Assembly (NCBI RefSeq): GCF_038500265.1 | Contig: NZ_CP150637.1 | Coordinates: 1,939,501 to 2,003,500, forward strand | Reading direction: 5' to 3' | DNA: 64,000 bases | Source: Ignatzschineria larvae DSM 13226 | GTDB lineage: Bacteria > Pseudomonadota > Gammaproteobacteria > Cardiobacteriales > Wohlfahrtiimonadaceae | Part shown: piece after piece, positions 17,321 to 25,402 of the stretch | Position numbering within the stretch: the first letter of the stretch is position 1 | Layout: each line of letters opens with the position of its first letter | The notes under the pieces: model-generated | Seen by the model: the letters and a program-made list of their open reading frames with translations, nothing else | Told to the model about the DNA's origin: nothing | Databases searched by the model: none | Position numbers and translations under genes: made by a program

Positions 17321-17398
17321 TATAGTCAGATTGGTATTTAAATAAACTTGTTTGAACGCCGGCACATCGACTGTAAGAAGCGAAGCATCTATTCTAAA
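17321..17398 (+). repeat. MITE-like repeat, copy C (decayed left half)
   Basis: Begins TATAGTCAGATTGG and retains GCCGGCACATCG and a trace of the centre (TCTATTCTAAAT). The right half is absent. It sits 41 bases after the autotransporter stop. Confidence 0.65.
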
Positions 17399-17416
17399 TA
17401 TTATCGTGGCTACAAT

Positions 17417-17449
17417 AAAACCGCCTTTCCTTGATTGAAAGGCGGTTTT
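17417..17449. terminator. Bidirectional terminator between autotransporter and rph
   Basis: A perfect 13-bp stem AAAACCGCCTTTC / GAAAGGCGGTTTT with a seven-base loop. It has A and T runs at both ends, so it serves the convergent genes on both sides. Confidence 0.9.
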
Positions 17450-17488
17450 CATAAACCATAATCTATGAAAAATCTATTATCGATATTC

Positions 17489-18214
17489 TTATTGAATCTC
17501 AGCTGCTAACACCGCAATTTGCGCTTCTGTAATCTGCTTGATTCCCTTTTCTGCTAAATCAAGCATTGCCATCAATTCTTCTTTAGCAAAAGGGGCTTGC
17601 TCTGCCGTTGCTTGAATTTCGATGAGCTTACCATCACTCGCCATAATGACATTCATATCGGTATCAGCTTGGCTATCTTCTGCATAATCAAGATCTAATA
17701 CCGGTGTTCCTTGATAAACGCCGACAGAGATTGCCGCAATTTGTGCAACTAGCGGCGTTTTATCCAGAAGCCCTGATTCAACCAACTGATGAAGCGCTAA
17801 AACTAAAGCGATATAGCCTCCTGAAATAGCCGCTGTTCTCGTACCGCCATCGGCTTGTAAGACATCACAATCAATCGTAATTGTACGCTCACCTAATAAC
17901 TCAAGATTGACAGCAGCCCGTAGAGAACGCCCAATTAAACGTTGTATCTCTAAAGTACGACCGCTCTGTTTGCCTTTTGCAGCCTCCCGTTGTGAACGCG
18001 TATGCGTTGATCCTGGTAACATACCATATTCTGCCGTAATCCATCCCTTCCCTTCACCACGCAAGAAGCCGGGGACTCGCTCCTCAACACTTGCGGTACA
18101 GAGGACTTTAGTGTTACCAAAAACTGCGAGTACTGACCCTGCAGCATGCATTGTGAAGTTAGGAATAAATTGCAAACTTCTCATTTCATCGGGTTTTCTA
18201 TTAGATGGGCGCAT
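17489..18214 (-). CDS. rph: Ribonuclease PH
   Basis: Phosphate-dependent 3'-5' exoribonuclease that trims tRNA 3' ends. The 241 residues begin [12 protein letters not shown], with [21 protein letters not shown], the substrate-binding arginines in [26 protein letters not shown], and DADGGTR-type sequence [14 protein letters not shown]. The C-terminal [23 protein letters not shown] is diagnostic. A TTG one codon upstream is open, but the ATG is preferred. SD is AGAGAGAAG. Its convergent neighbour is the autotransporter. Confidence 0.96.
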   Translation of the reverse strand: MRPSNRKPDEMRSLQFIPNFTMHAAGSVLAVFGNTKVLCTASVEERVPGFLRGEGKGWITAEYGMLPGSTHTRSQREAAKGKQSGRTLEIQRLIGRSLRAAVNLELLGERTITIDCDVLQADGGTRTAAISGGYIALVLALHQLVESGLLDKTPLVAQIAAISVGVYQGTPVLDLDYAEDSQADTDMNVIMASDGKLIEIQATAEQAPFAKEELMAMLDLAEKGIKQITEAQIAVLAAEIQ

Positions 18215-18283
18215 CAATCTTCTCTCTCTTTTTTGGATGTTATGGATTTAAATCTTTTAGATAGTAACAGTCAAATAACAAAA

Positions 18284-18307
18284 ACGCCCGTCTACTAAAA
18301 CGGGCGT
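18284..18307 (-). terminator. Terminator downstream of infA
   Basis: Stem ACGCCCG / CGGGCGT with a ten-base loop, followed on the minus strand by TTTTTGTTATTT. The infA stop is about 190 bases upstream. The intervening 18308-18496 shows no gene. Confidence 0.8.
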
Positions 18308-18496
18308 CGATGTTTACACATAACGTGTAATGAATACATTAGTGAATAACTATCGGGTATCAGATTAAGCTAGATTAAACAAATAAGCTACAATAATAAA
18401 GCTTATAAACCTACATATTCGACTTATTAATATCAATGACTTTTAAACTTATTCATTATAGTCTACTAATTAAAGAGGCATTACCCCTCTGTTGAC

Positions 18497-18715
18497 TTAT
18501 TTACCACGATAAACAATTCGACCTTTGGTCAAATCATAAGGAGTGAGCTCCACTTTCACTCTATCTCCCATTAAAATGCGAATATAATTTTTACGCATTT
18601 TCCCAGAAATATGCGCTGTAATAACGTGACCGTTATCTAACTCTACTCTAAATTGTGTATAAGGAAGGGTTTCTGTAACCGTTCCTTCCATTTCAATATG
18701 ATCTTCTTTTGACAT
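18497..18715 (-). CDS. infA: Translation initiation factor IF-1
   Basis: IF-1 occupies the ribosomal A site during initiation. The 72 residues ([19 protein letters not shown]...) contain the S1-like OB fold with [27 protein letters not shown] and [23 protein letters not shown]. The open frame runs 99 bases further upstream, but that part is the tRNA-Pro gene, so the start is the Met of MSKED. The tRNA lies 28 bases upstream with no terminator between them, so IF-1 mRNA is probably released by tRNA processing. Confidence 0.96.
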   Translation of the reverse strand: MSKEDHIEMEGTVTETLPYTQFRVELDNGHVITAHISGKMRKNYIRILMGDRVKVELTPYDLTKGRIVYRGK

Positions 18716-18743
18716 AGAACTCTTCAAATAACGATAAATATGT

Positions 18744-18820
18744 TGGTCGGGACAGCAGGATTTGAACCTGCGACCCCTTGCACCCCATGCAAGTGCGCTA
18801 CCAGGCTGCGCCATGCCCCG
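18744..18820 (-). tRNA. tRNA-Pro(GGG)
   Basis: 77 nt. The acceptor pairs CGGGGCA with TGTCCCG, discriminator A, encoded CCA. The anticodon loop ATGGGGT reads GGG. The D arm is GCGCAGCCTGGTAGCGC. It resembles E. coli proL. It lies directly upstream of infA. Confidence 0.95.
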
Positions 18821-18836
18821 ACAAAATGAGGGTTAA

Positions 18837-18865
18837 ATAGTAGCAAATAAAAAGCAAAATGGCAA
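18837..18865 (-). promoter_or_regulatory. Sigma70 promoter for tRNA-Pro and infA
   Basis: Minus strand TTGCCA, a 17-base spacer, TACTAT. The predicted start is about ten bases before the tRNA 5' end. A short palindrome TTGCCTA-TAT-TAGGCAA (18890-18906) lies just upstream. Confidence 0.7.
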
Positions 18866-19033
18866 GCAATTAACCGCTATCCTACCATTTTGCCTATATT
18901 AGGCAAGCGCCTATTTTTCAATCTGAAATAGAAAATCGTCCCTTTTTTGTAACGAATAAGAGAACTGTCCTTATTCACCAAAAGATCGACTTTTTACTCC
19001 GACTGTTCAATGACGCTTGTCAATCAATTCTAC

Positions 19034-20527
19034 TTACTGTTCTTGTGTACGAACTTCGACTTTAACGCCATTAATATGTGCAATTGAGCTATCTGCTTGT
19101 ACAGCATTACTCTCAGGCACTTTAACTTCAGCACCGCCACCTAACGCCGCATAGAGCATCACATCATTGATATGTTTATCAAAGTAGGTAGTCAGTAATG
19201 CTTGACGTGAGCTGAAGAGCGTTCTCTGTGCATCTAAGACATCAAGATAACTTGCAATCCCATTCGTGTAGAGTAGATTCGCTAAACGTAACTGCTCTGA
19301 TGTTGTCGCCACTAAGTTTTGTTGTGCCCGTAATTGATCTGCAAGTGGTTGTTTAGAGACTAGCGCATCAGCAACTTCTTGGAAGGCTGTTTGAATCGCT
19401 TTCTCATAAGAAACGACAGCCATATTCTTACGAACATAAGAGAGATCTAAATTCTGCTGAATTTTACCCCAGTTAAAGATCGGGATAGAGATTGTTGGGT
19501 TAAATGACCAACCGCTGTGGCCACCCTTAAAGAGATCAGAGAGATCTTCAGAGGCTCTATTTAAAGTCGTTGTGAGACTAATACTTGGGAAGAATGCCGC
19601 ACGGGCAGCCCCAATATTCGCATTCGCGGCCAATAGATTATATTCCGCTTCCATAACATCAGGACGCACCAGTAAGACTTGTGAAGGTAGACCTACCGGA
19701 AGATTCTCTACAAATTGATTTGTTCTAAGCGATAAGCCTTTCGGAAGATCTGTCGCCACGGTTCCGACTAAAGTATAGAGTGCATTTCGTGCTTTACCTA
19801 ATTGCCCTTCAATATTCGCAACTTGTGCCTGCGCCGAGAAGACCTGCCCTTTTGCTTGAGCCAAATCAAGGTCATTCGCGATACCTGCATTAACCTGTTG
19901 CTGTACTAACGCATAAGAGGCACGATTTGAATTCAATGTCTCTTTCGCAACACGAAGCTGCTCTTGTGCTAATACTTCTGTTAAGTAAGCTCGTGCAACC
20001 CCTGAGATCAGTGAAATACGCGCCGCTTTTTGCCCCTCTTCAGATGCAAGATAACTTGCAAAAGCTGCATCGCTCATCGATTTTGCTTTACCGAAGAAAT
20101 CAAGCTCGAAGCTACTCACACCGAAGTTAAGTGCTGAAGATTCAGAAATTGATGACTTTCCAGGAGCTGTATTAGAACTCCCAGCATCTCTACGGTTATA
20201 ACTTCCGCCCGCGTTCACGCCGGGTAAACGTTCAGAGATAGAGATCCCATAAGAGATTCTCGCCGCTTCCATATTCAAAGTTGCAAGTTTGAGGTCTTTG
20301 TTATTCTCTAAAGCGAGGCTTATTAACGCTTTTAAACGTGGATCTTTAAAATATTGCTCCCAAGAGATTTCATAGGCAAACTTCTGCTCAGCAAGGCTTC
20401 CTGCCTGAACCTTTGATGCCGCCGGGAAAGTATCAATCACCGGTAGTGCCGGACGGTCATATTCAGGGGCTAATGAACACGCCGCAAGAATAAATGGGGC
20501 GCTAATATATAACAGGTTTTTTTTCAT
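19034..20527 (-). CDS. Outer-membrane efflux lipoprotein (OprM/NodT, TolC superfamily)
   Basis: Outer-membrane channel of a tripartite efflux pump. The 497 residues start with a lipoprotein signal with lipobox LAACS, then LAPEYDRPALP, the usual OprM-type beginning. Two OEP repeats follow: one contains ISGVARAYLTEVLAQEQLRVAKETL, the second FQEVADALVSKQ and LLYTNGIASYLDVLDAQRTLF. The GRPDVxxAE-type motif is present as LLVRPDVMEAEYNL, and SISLTTTLNRAS is conserved. No membrane-fusion protein or RND transporter gene is adjacent, so it must partner with a pump encoded elsewhere. SD is TTAGAGG. Confidence 0.92.
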   Translation of the reverse strand: MKKNLLYISAPFILAACSLAPEYDRPALPVIDTFPAASKVQAGSLAEQKFAYEISWEQYFKDPRLKALISLALENNKDLKLATLNMEAARISYGISISERLPGVNAGGSYNRRDAGSSNTAPGKSSISESSALNFGVSSFELDFFGKAKSMSDAAFASYLASEEGQKAARISLISGVARAYLTEVLAQEQLRVAKETLNSNRASYALVQQQVNAGIANDLDLAQAKGQVFSAQAQVANIEGQLGKARNALYTLVGTVATDLPKGLSLRTNQFVENLPVGLPSQVLLVRPDVMEAEYNLLAANANIGAARAAFFPSISLTTTLNRASEDLSDLFKGGHSGWSFNPTISIPIFNWGKIQQNLDLSYVRKNMAVVSYEKAIQTAFQEVADALVSKQPLADQLRAQQNLVATTSEQLRLANLLYTNGIASYLDVLDAQRTLFSSRQALLTTYFDKHINDVMLYAALGGGAEVKVPESNAVQADSSIAHINGVKVEVRTQEQ

Positions 20528-20713
20528 AATACGTGGTCAACCTCTAAGGTATTTTGCAATCATTGACTATTGTAACGGTTTAATTAATAGCTTAATCAAA
20601 CTTAGTTAAGAATCCCAGTCAAACATTTTGACACATTTTTAATGTGAATAAATTTATAAAATTCACTTACTTGTGGCTGTATTGTAACAATCGACAACAA
20701 TGTTGTCATTATT

Positions 20714-21217
20714 TTAAATTTTGCCAAACCCATAAAAATGTTTTTGCCAATATGGGGTATCAAAACGGGTGATTTCTACGCGTTTACCAGGACGTGGCGC
20801 ATGAATCATCTGATTATCACCGATATAAATTCCCGCATGAGAGATACGATTCCCTTTAATTTTGAAGAATACGAGATCTCCTGGCTCAGGCGTTGCTGTT
20901 TTAGGTAAAAATTGATATTGCGAACGGGTATCTCTTGGGATTTTAATCCCGACTTTCTGATAAGCATATTGAATTAAACCACTGCAATCGAACCCTCGTC
21001 CTGGCTGCGCTCCCCCAAAACGATAAGGTGTCCCAACCTGCTCTTTTGCATAGGAAATTGCAGCATTCTTAATGCTCGAGAAATCTGAAAATATACTAGG
21101 TCTATGATCGGCCACTGCCATACTAGACAAACCAAACGCTGAAAACAACGAAAGTGCAAGAATTATTATTACTTTTTTTACTTTCACTCTAACATTTGAA
21201 TGTAAATATTGTGCCAT
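20714..21217 (-). CDS. Secreted NlpC/P60 peptidoglycan endopeptidase
   Basis: Cysteine peptidase that probably cuts D-Glu-mDAP or mDAP cross-links in the periplasm, in the style of E. coli MepS/MepH. The 167 residues carry an N-terminal hydrophobic signal (VIIILALSLFSAFGLSSMAVA). The catalytic Cys is in FDCSGLIQYAY, the His in RISHAGIYIGD, and the third polar residue in MIHAPRPGK. The open frame extends 108 bases upstream. I choose the ATG at 21217 (MAQYLHSN) because GGAGATAAG stands directly before it. It is divergent from guaA. Confidence 0.9.
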   Translation of the reverse strand: MAQYLHSNVRVKVKKVIIILALSLFSAFGLSSMAVADHRPSIFSDFSSIKNAAISYAKEQVGTPYRFGGAQPGRGFDCSGLIQYAYQKVGIKIPRDTRSQYQFLPKTATPEPGDLVFFKIKGNRISHAGIYIGDNQMIHAPRPGKRVEITRFDTPYWQKHFYGFGKI

Positions 21218-21293
21218 CTTATCTCCACAAGGCAATTCATTGATATGAATATTACTGATAATTTTATCCCCAATAGCCCTATTATAAAGAGCG

Positions 21294-21333
21294 CTATTTG
21301 CACGACAAATAGAGTGTATGATCACGCTATTTG
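21294..21333. promoter_or_regulatory. Inverted repeat CTATTTG-N5-CAAATAG plus a third half-site between nlpC-like gene and guaA
   Basis: CTATTTG (21294-21300), CACGA, CAAATAG (21306-21312), then another CTATTTG at 21327-21333. It lies in the 178-base divergent promoter region. It could be an operator or a short hairpin. It does not look like the PurR consensus. Confidence 0.45.
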
Positions 21334-21395
21334 TGATAGTTTAGTTCAGTTTCCGACTGTTCATCTCCATTATAAGATAAAGGATCACATTACAG

Positions 21396-22640
21396 ATGAC
21401 TGAAAAAATCAAAAATAATGTCTTAATTGTACACAGAAATCCGCAAGATGCTCAAAAAATTGCAAATTATCTGCATGAAGATCATTATAGCTACGATATT
21501 ATCGAGCCCCAAGATTTACACCTCTACTTTCAACAAGATTCAGCATCAGTAATCTTTACTGACGACAGTGATGCTATCGCACCTGCTATTTCAGATGCGG
21601 GCATCTGTTTAACCGTTTTTGAGGTCAGTCAGCACTACACAAAAGCCTCATTAATACAAAAATTACAAAGCCTTGATATTAAAAGAGACTGGGATATCCC
21701 TGCTTTTATCGAACACCATACAAAAGCGATTCAAAATAGCGTTGGTCAAGATGAAGTGATTTTAGGACTCTCCGGTGGCGTTGATTCATCAGTCGTTGCA
21801 GCGCTCATTCATCAAGCGATCGGCACACAACTTACCTGCGTATTTGTGGACACTGGATTACTTCGTCTTAATGAGGGCGATAAGGTAATGCAGACTTTTG
21901 CAGATCATATGGGCATTAAAGTGATTCGTGTAGATGCCGAGGCACGCTTTTTAGAGGCACTTAAAGGTGTTGCTGATCCCGAACAGAAGCGGAAGATTAT
22001 TGGCGAACTTTTCGTGAAGATTTTCGAAGAAGAGGCACATAAATTACCCCAAGCAAAATGGCTTGCTCAGGGCACAATTTATCCTGATATTTTAGAATCT
22101 CTCAACACTAAAGATGGCGTTGCCGTCAAATCGCACCATAATGTGGGCGGATTACCGAAAGAGATGAATCTTAAATTGCTAGAACCGATTAGCTCTCTCT
22201 TTAAAGATGAGGTTCGTAAACTCGGGGTTGCACTTGGACTACCGGAATCAATGGTTTATCGCCACCCATTCCCAGGGCCGGGTTTAGGCGTGCGGATTTT
22301 AGGGGAGATCAAAAAAGAGTATGCAGATATTCTACGCCTTGCCGATGATATCTTCATTGAAGAACTGATCAAAGCGGATCTCTATCATAAAGTCTCCCAA
22401 GCTTTTGCAGTTTTTGTTCCTGTGAAATCTGTGGGCGTTGTCGATGAAAAACGGGTCTATGATTATGTGATTGCACTACGCGCTATTGAAACCGTAGACT
22501 TTATGAGCGCTCGCGCGGCACATCTTCCTTGGGATTTTATTGAAATGGTCTCTAATAGAATCATTCGAGAAGTCAATGGTGTCTCTCGTGTCACTTATGA
22601 TGTCTCTAATAAACCACCTGCCACCATTGAGTGGGAATAA
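21396..22640 (+). CDS. guaA: GMP synthetase lacking a functional glutamine amidotransferase domain
   Basis: Converts XMP to GMP. The 414 residues compare with about 525 in E. coli. From residue 119 the protein is a normal GuaA: PP-loop [10 protein letters not shown] (126-131 SGGVDS), [72 protein letters not shown], and the intact dimerisation end [10 protein letters not shown]. The first 110 residues align with only the first half of the amidotransferase domain ([31 protein letters not shown]). The nucleophile Cys position appears to be Ser78, and the His/Glu half is gone. It should be ammonia-dependent. It is not next to guaB. The reading frame is undamaged. Confidence 0.93.
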   Translation: MTEKIKNNVLIVHRNPQDAQKIANYLHEDHYSYDIIEPQDLHLYFQQDSASVIFTDDSDAIAPAISDAGICLTVFEVSQHYTKASLIQKLQSLDIKRDWDIPAFIEHHTKAIQNSVGQDEVILGLSGGVDSSVVAALIHQAIGTQLTCVFVDTGLLRLNEGDKVMQTFADHMGIKVIRVDAEARFLEALKGVADPEQKRKIIGELFVKIFEEEAHKLPQAKWLAQGTIYPDILESLNTKDGVAVKSHHNVGGLPKEMNLKLLEPISSLFKDEVRKLGVALGLPESMVYRHPFPGPGLGVRILGEIKKEYADILRLADDIFIEELIKADLYHKVSQAFAVFVPVKSVGVVDEKRVYDYVIALRAIETVDFMSARAAHLPWDFIEMVSNRIIREVNGVSRVTYDVSNKPPATIEWE

Positions 22641-22697
22641 TTTACTATCCCTATCATCGGCGATCAATAATTTAAAATAAAAGATCTAAGATAAAAG

Positions 22698-22730
22698 AAG
22701 AGCCCATAACAGCTACAGTGACGGGCTCTT
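22698..22730. terminator. Bidirectional terminator between guaA and the AhpD-like gene
   Basis: Stem AAGAGCCC / GGGCTCTT with a 17-base loop between two convergent genes. The minus side is followed by TTCTTTTATCTT, the plus side by TGCTATTG. Confidence 0.65.
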
Positions 22731-22758
22731 TGCTATTGTGGATTGTATTCTTACAATT

Positions 22759-23301
22759 TTACACTAATGGCACTTCAGGGAAATCGATCTTAGGATCAAC
22801 GACATTATTGAGCCAATTCGTAAAGCTATTGAGCGCCGTTAATAAGGTCAATTGCACAATATCAGCTTCTGTAAAGCCTTCCGCTTTGGCACGCGCTAAT
22901 AATGCTTGATCTAACTTACCATGATTTTTAAGTACCGCTAGCGCGATATCAATAATCACCTGTTCCCGCGAATCTTTTGCTCGCCCATATTGCGCTTCTC
23001 GGCACTCTTCTTCATTCATACCAGCCATTCTCTTAGCGGAAAAGGTGTGAGCACTCACACAATAGTGGCAACCATTATAATTCGCGACCGCTAAAGCAAG
23101 CATCTCTTGATCACGCTTAGAGAATTTTGATTGCTCAAGTTTTGCTTGCAATGCCATAAAGGCTTCTAAACTGACACCATCAATACCTAAAGCACCGAAG
23201 AAATTTGGTAACATTCCAAATTTCCCCTGAAGTTGAGTCAAAATAGGTTTCGCTTTTTCATCGGCATTATCAGGGGTTGCTAAGTTAAATGTGTACATCA
23301 T
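22759..23301 (-). CDS. AhpD-like / carboxymuconolactone decarboxylase-family protein
   Basis: 180 residues, all-alpha CMD fold. The CxxC motif with following His is GCHYCVSAHTF, the redox-active site of alkylhydroperoxidase D-like proteins and peroxidase-related enzymes. The preceding KRDQEMLALAVANYN and following DIALAVLKNHGKLD are usual in this family. The likely role is disposal of peroxides or a related redox reaction in the cytoplasm; the substrate is unknown. SD GAGG precedes the first ATG. It is monocistronic, convergent with guaA. Confidence 0.8.
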   Translation of the reverse strand: MMYTFNLATPDNADEKAKPILTQLQGKFGMLPNFFGALGIDGVSLEAFMALQAKLEQSKFSKRDQEMLALAVANYNGCHYCVSAHTFSAKRMAGMNEEECREAQYGRAKDSREQVIIDIALAVLKNHGKLDQALLARAKAEGFTEADIVQLTLLTALNSFTNWLNNVVDPKIDFPEVPLV

Positions 23302-23664
23302 ATTTTCCTCTTAAAAATTAGTTTCACTAGATGGATGTTTGTTTTCCATTCGTTATTTTCCAGTAGCAAGTTCTTGAAGCCAGATTTCCGATCCCTACTT
23401 ACTTTCATTAACAACTATCATAACAATAATATTTAAAATTACAATATATAATTTAATATATCGTATAAGGCTTTGATTTCCTTTATCACACCCTATCCTG
23501 ATGATGAATCCTGTAATACGTCTCTACTTCCTAAAAAGAATCTATAAATAGTCCACTTTATGACCATAACGGATTTGAGCGTCACTTCATAAATGTGTAT
23601 GATAAAAGAGTCATTAAGCCATCTCGTAGAGGTGGATATTTATAACTTAAGGAGAGAATCATTT
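23302..23664. other. Intergenic region upstream of adk
   Basis: 363 bases between divergent genes. It is AT-rich with no recognisable gene, repeat or hairpin. It should hold the promoters for adk and the AhpD-like gene; I could not place them with confidence. Confidence 0.4.
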
Positions 23665-24216
23665 ATGCGTATTGTCCTGCTTGGCGCACCGGGATCTGGA
23701 AAAGGAACTCAGGCTGAAAATATTGTTAAAAAATTTGGTATTACCCATCTATCAACAGGTGATATGCTTCGTGCCGAAGTCAGTGCAGGTACGCCGCTAG
23801 GTTTAGAAGCAAAAAAAATCATGGATGAGGGTAAATTAGTCTCTGATGAGATCGTTTTAGGAATGGTTAAAAATCATATTCTTAAAGCTGAAAATGGTTT
23901 TTTACTCGATGGTTTTCCAAGAAATATTAATCAAGCAGAGCAACTCGATGCTTTACTTGATGAGATCAATATGCCGATTGAGAAAGTCATCTATTTTGAT
24001 GTCCCTTTTGAAGTCATCAAAGAGCGTCTACAATCTCGTGGCCGTTCTGATGATAATGAAGAGACAATTCTTAAACGCCGTAAAGTGTTCGAAGATGAGA
24101 CATTCCCATTAGTGGACTATTTCACCATTCAAGGAAAACTCAAAACAATCAATGGTTATGGCGATATTAATGAGATTAGCGAAGAGATCTTTAAAACAAT
24201 CGATCCTTCTCTCTAA
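23665..24216 (+). CDS. adk: Adenylate kinase, short (LID-less) form
   Basis: Interconverts ATP + AMP and 2 ADP. The 183 residues begin MRIVLLGAPGSGKGTQA (P-loop), with the AMP-binding HLSTGDMLR, LLDGFPRN and RLQSRGRSDDNEET. E. coli Adk has 214 residues with a long LID between the last two arginine motifs; here RGRSDDNEE connects directly, so the LID is the short type. The open frame reaches 23593, but SD AAGGAGAG sits before the ATG at 23665, where homologues start. A terminator follows at 24287. Confidence 0.95.
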   Translation: MRIVLLGAPGSGKGTQAENIVKKFGITHLSTGDMLRAEVSAGTPLGLEAKKIMDEGKLVSDEIVLGMVKNHILKAENGFLLDGFPRNINQAEQLDALLDEINMPIEKVIYFDVPFEVIKERLQSRGRSDDNEETILKRRKVFEDETFPLVDYFTIQGKLKTINGYGDINEISEEIFKTIDPSL

Positions 24217-24286
24217 TGGCTTCGCGCTAATCTAATTGCAAGCTTTAACGTAGATTTCAGAAAAGAAACTTTGCGATTGAAAGCAG

Positions 24287-24314
24287 AAAAGGCTACGATT
24301 TTAGGTAGCCTTTT
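24287..24314 (+). terminator. Terminator downstream of adk
   Basis: Stem AAAAGGCTAC / GTAGCCTTTT with an eight-base loop, followed by CTTTTAT. Confidence 0.85.
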
Positions 24315-24370
24315 CTTTTATCACCGCTCAACCATTTCCAATCATTTTAGTGTATTGACATATTCACTTT

Positions 24371-24542
24371 TATGGTAATTTGGTTTAAAAAAATAGTTTT
24401 AAGTAGCTCGTGTAGGATTTTAAAAGAACATCAAACCTGACTCACCAACACTTGCAAGATGCCGGATAGAACGGCTTCCTTGCCTCGATCAACCGATGCG
24501 CCGGCATTTGAATAATGCTTATTTTGGACCGATCTTACTATA
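24371..24542 (-). repeat. MITE-like repeat, copy D (full length)
   Basis: 172 bp, inverted relative to copy B. Ends are TATGGTAATTTGGTTTAA and GACCGATCTTACTATA, with the core TTGCAAGATGCCGGATAGAA present. It lies between the adk terminator and the next gene. Confidence 0.9.
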
Positions 24543-24637
24543 AATACTATTTTTAAATATTATTGAATGAATGATAATGATCTATTTCTTATTCTACTTC
24601 TTATTCTACTCGACCTATAACTCAAGGATTGATCCCA

Positions 24638-25339
24638 ATGAAACGTAGTCTCTCTATCTTAGGCGTTGTGATCTTTATTGCTATTTTTGCCTATTTCGCC
24701 CAACCGCTCTTTATGCCACCGGCACAATCTGATCGGCAAACAGAACCCTTTTGGGTGATCGAAACTACGCCGAACTCTCTCACCGTATTCGATCTAACAC
24801 TCAATCAATCCTCCCTAAGAGATCTCATTGATGTATTAGGAAATCGTCTTGATCTCTCGGTTTTTGAGCAAAATGGCGAATATCAGTTAGAAGGCTATAT
24901 TCGAGAAACATTTGTAGGGGGATTGACTGCACGTATTCCCTTTACACTACAAGCATCTCAATCAGAATTGAAAGCGCTCACCGATCCTTTAACGCCGAGT
25001 AAAAAATCACTCTCAACACATCGAATTTATGAGATCTCTGAAGATCAGCATCCACAATTTTATGATCATATCGTCCAAAGCCTCTCTTTTATTCCCATTG
25101 CGGTAACATTGGATGAAGCAGTCATTCTCGGGAGATTTGGTGCTCACCCACTCAAACTACAAGAAGCCAATAATGGTATCATCCATTATCTCTATCCTGA
25201 AAAAGGTGTGGATATTCTGTTAGACCCTAAAGGAGAAGCGCGCGCCGTGGTTCAATATTCAACACCAGATCAATTTCAAACGAAAGTCATTGACCCTCTT
25301 TATGAAAATGGTGCAACACAACTGCCGGTAACACAATAA
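24638..25339 (+). CDS. Membrane-anchored or secreted protein of unknown function
   Basis: 233 residues; I do not recognise the family. An N-terminal hydrophobic segment (ILGVVIFIAIFAYFAQPLF) acts as a signal or single anchor; the rest is soluble and probably periplasmic. Visible segments are LTLNQSSLRDLIDVLGNRLDLSVFE, LTARIPFTL, and EKGVDILLDPKGEARAVVQY near the C-terminus. There are no cysteines or obvious catalytic motifs. The start is ATG at 24638 with AAGGA nine bases upstream (a TTG three codons earlier is in frame). It stands alone between a repeat element and convergent tcdA. Confidence 0.6.
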   Translation: MKRSLSILGVVIFIAIFAYFAQPLFMPPAQSDRQTEPFWVIETTPNSLTVFDLTLNQSSLRDLIDVLGNRLDLSVFEQNGEYQLEGYIRETFVGGLTARIPFTLQASQSELKALTDPLTPSKKSLSTHRIYEISEDQHPQFYDHIVQSLSFIPIAVTLDEAVILGRFGAHPLKLQEANNGIIHYLYPEKGVDILLDPKGEARAVVQYSTPDQFQTKVIDPLYENGATQLPVTQ

Positions 25340-25402
25340 TGAAACGGCGACCTAAACGTCATGTAATATAGCCATTACGAGCCATAACAGTATTGCCACC
25401 TT

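Noticed and set aside
18716-18814. Extended N-terminus of infA (33 extra codons)
   Set aside because: This part is the tRNA-Pro gene read through; IF-1 homologues start at MSKED.
20693-20707. GACAAC-AAT-GTTGTC palindrome just beyond the NlpC/P60 stop
   Set aside because: It is short, AT-rich and without a T tract on the coding strand side, so it cannot be supported as a terminator or operator.
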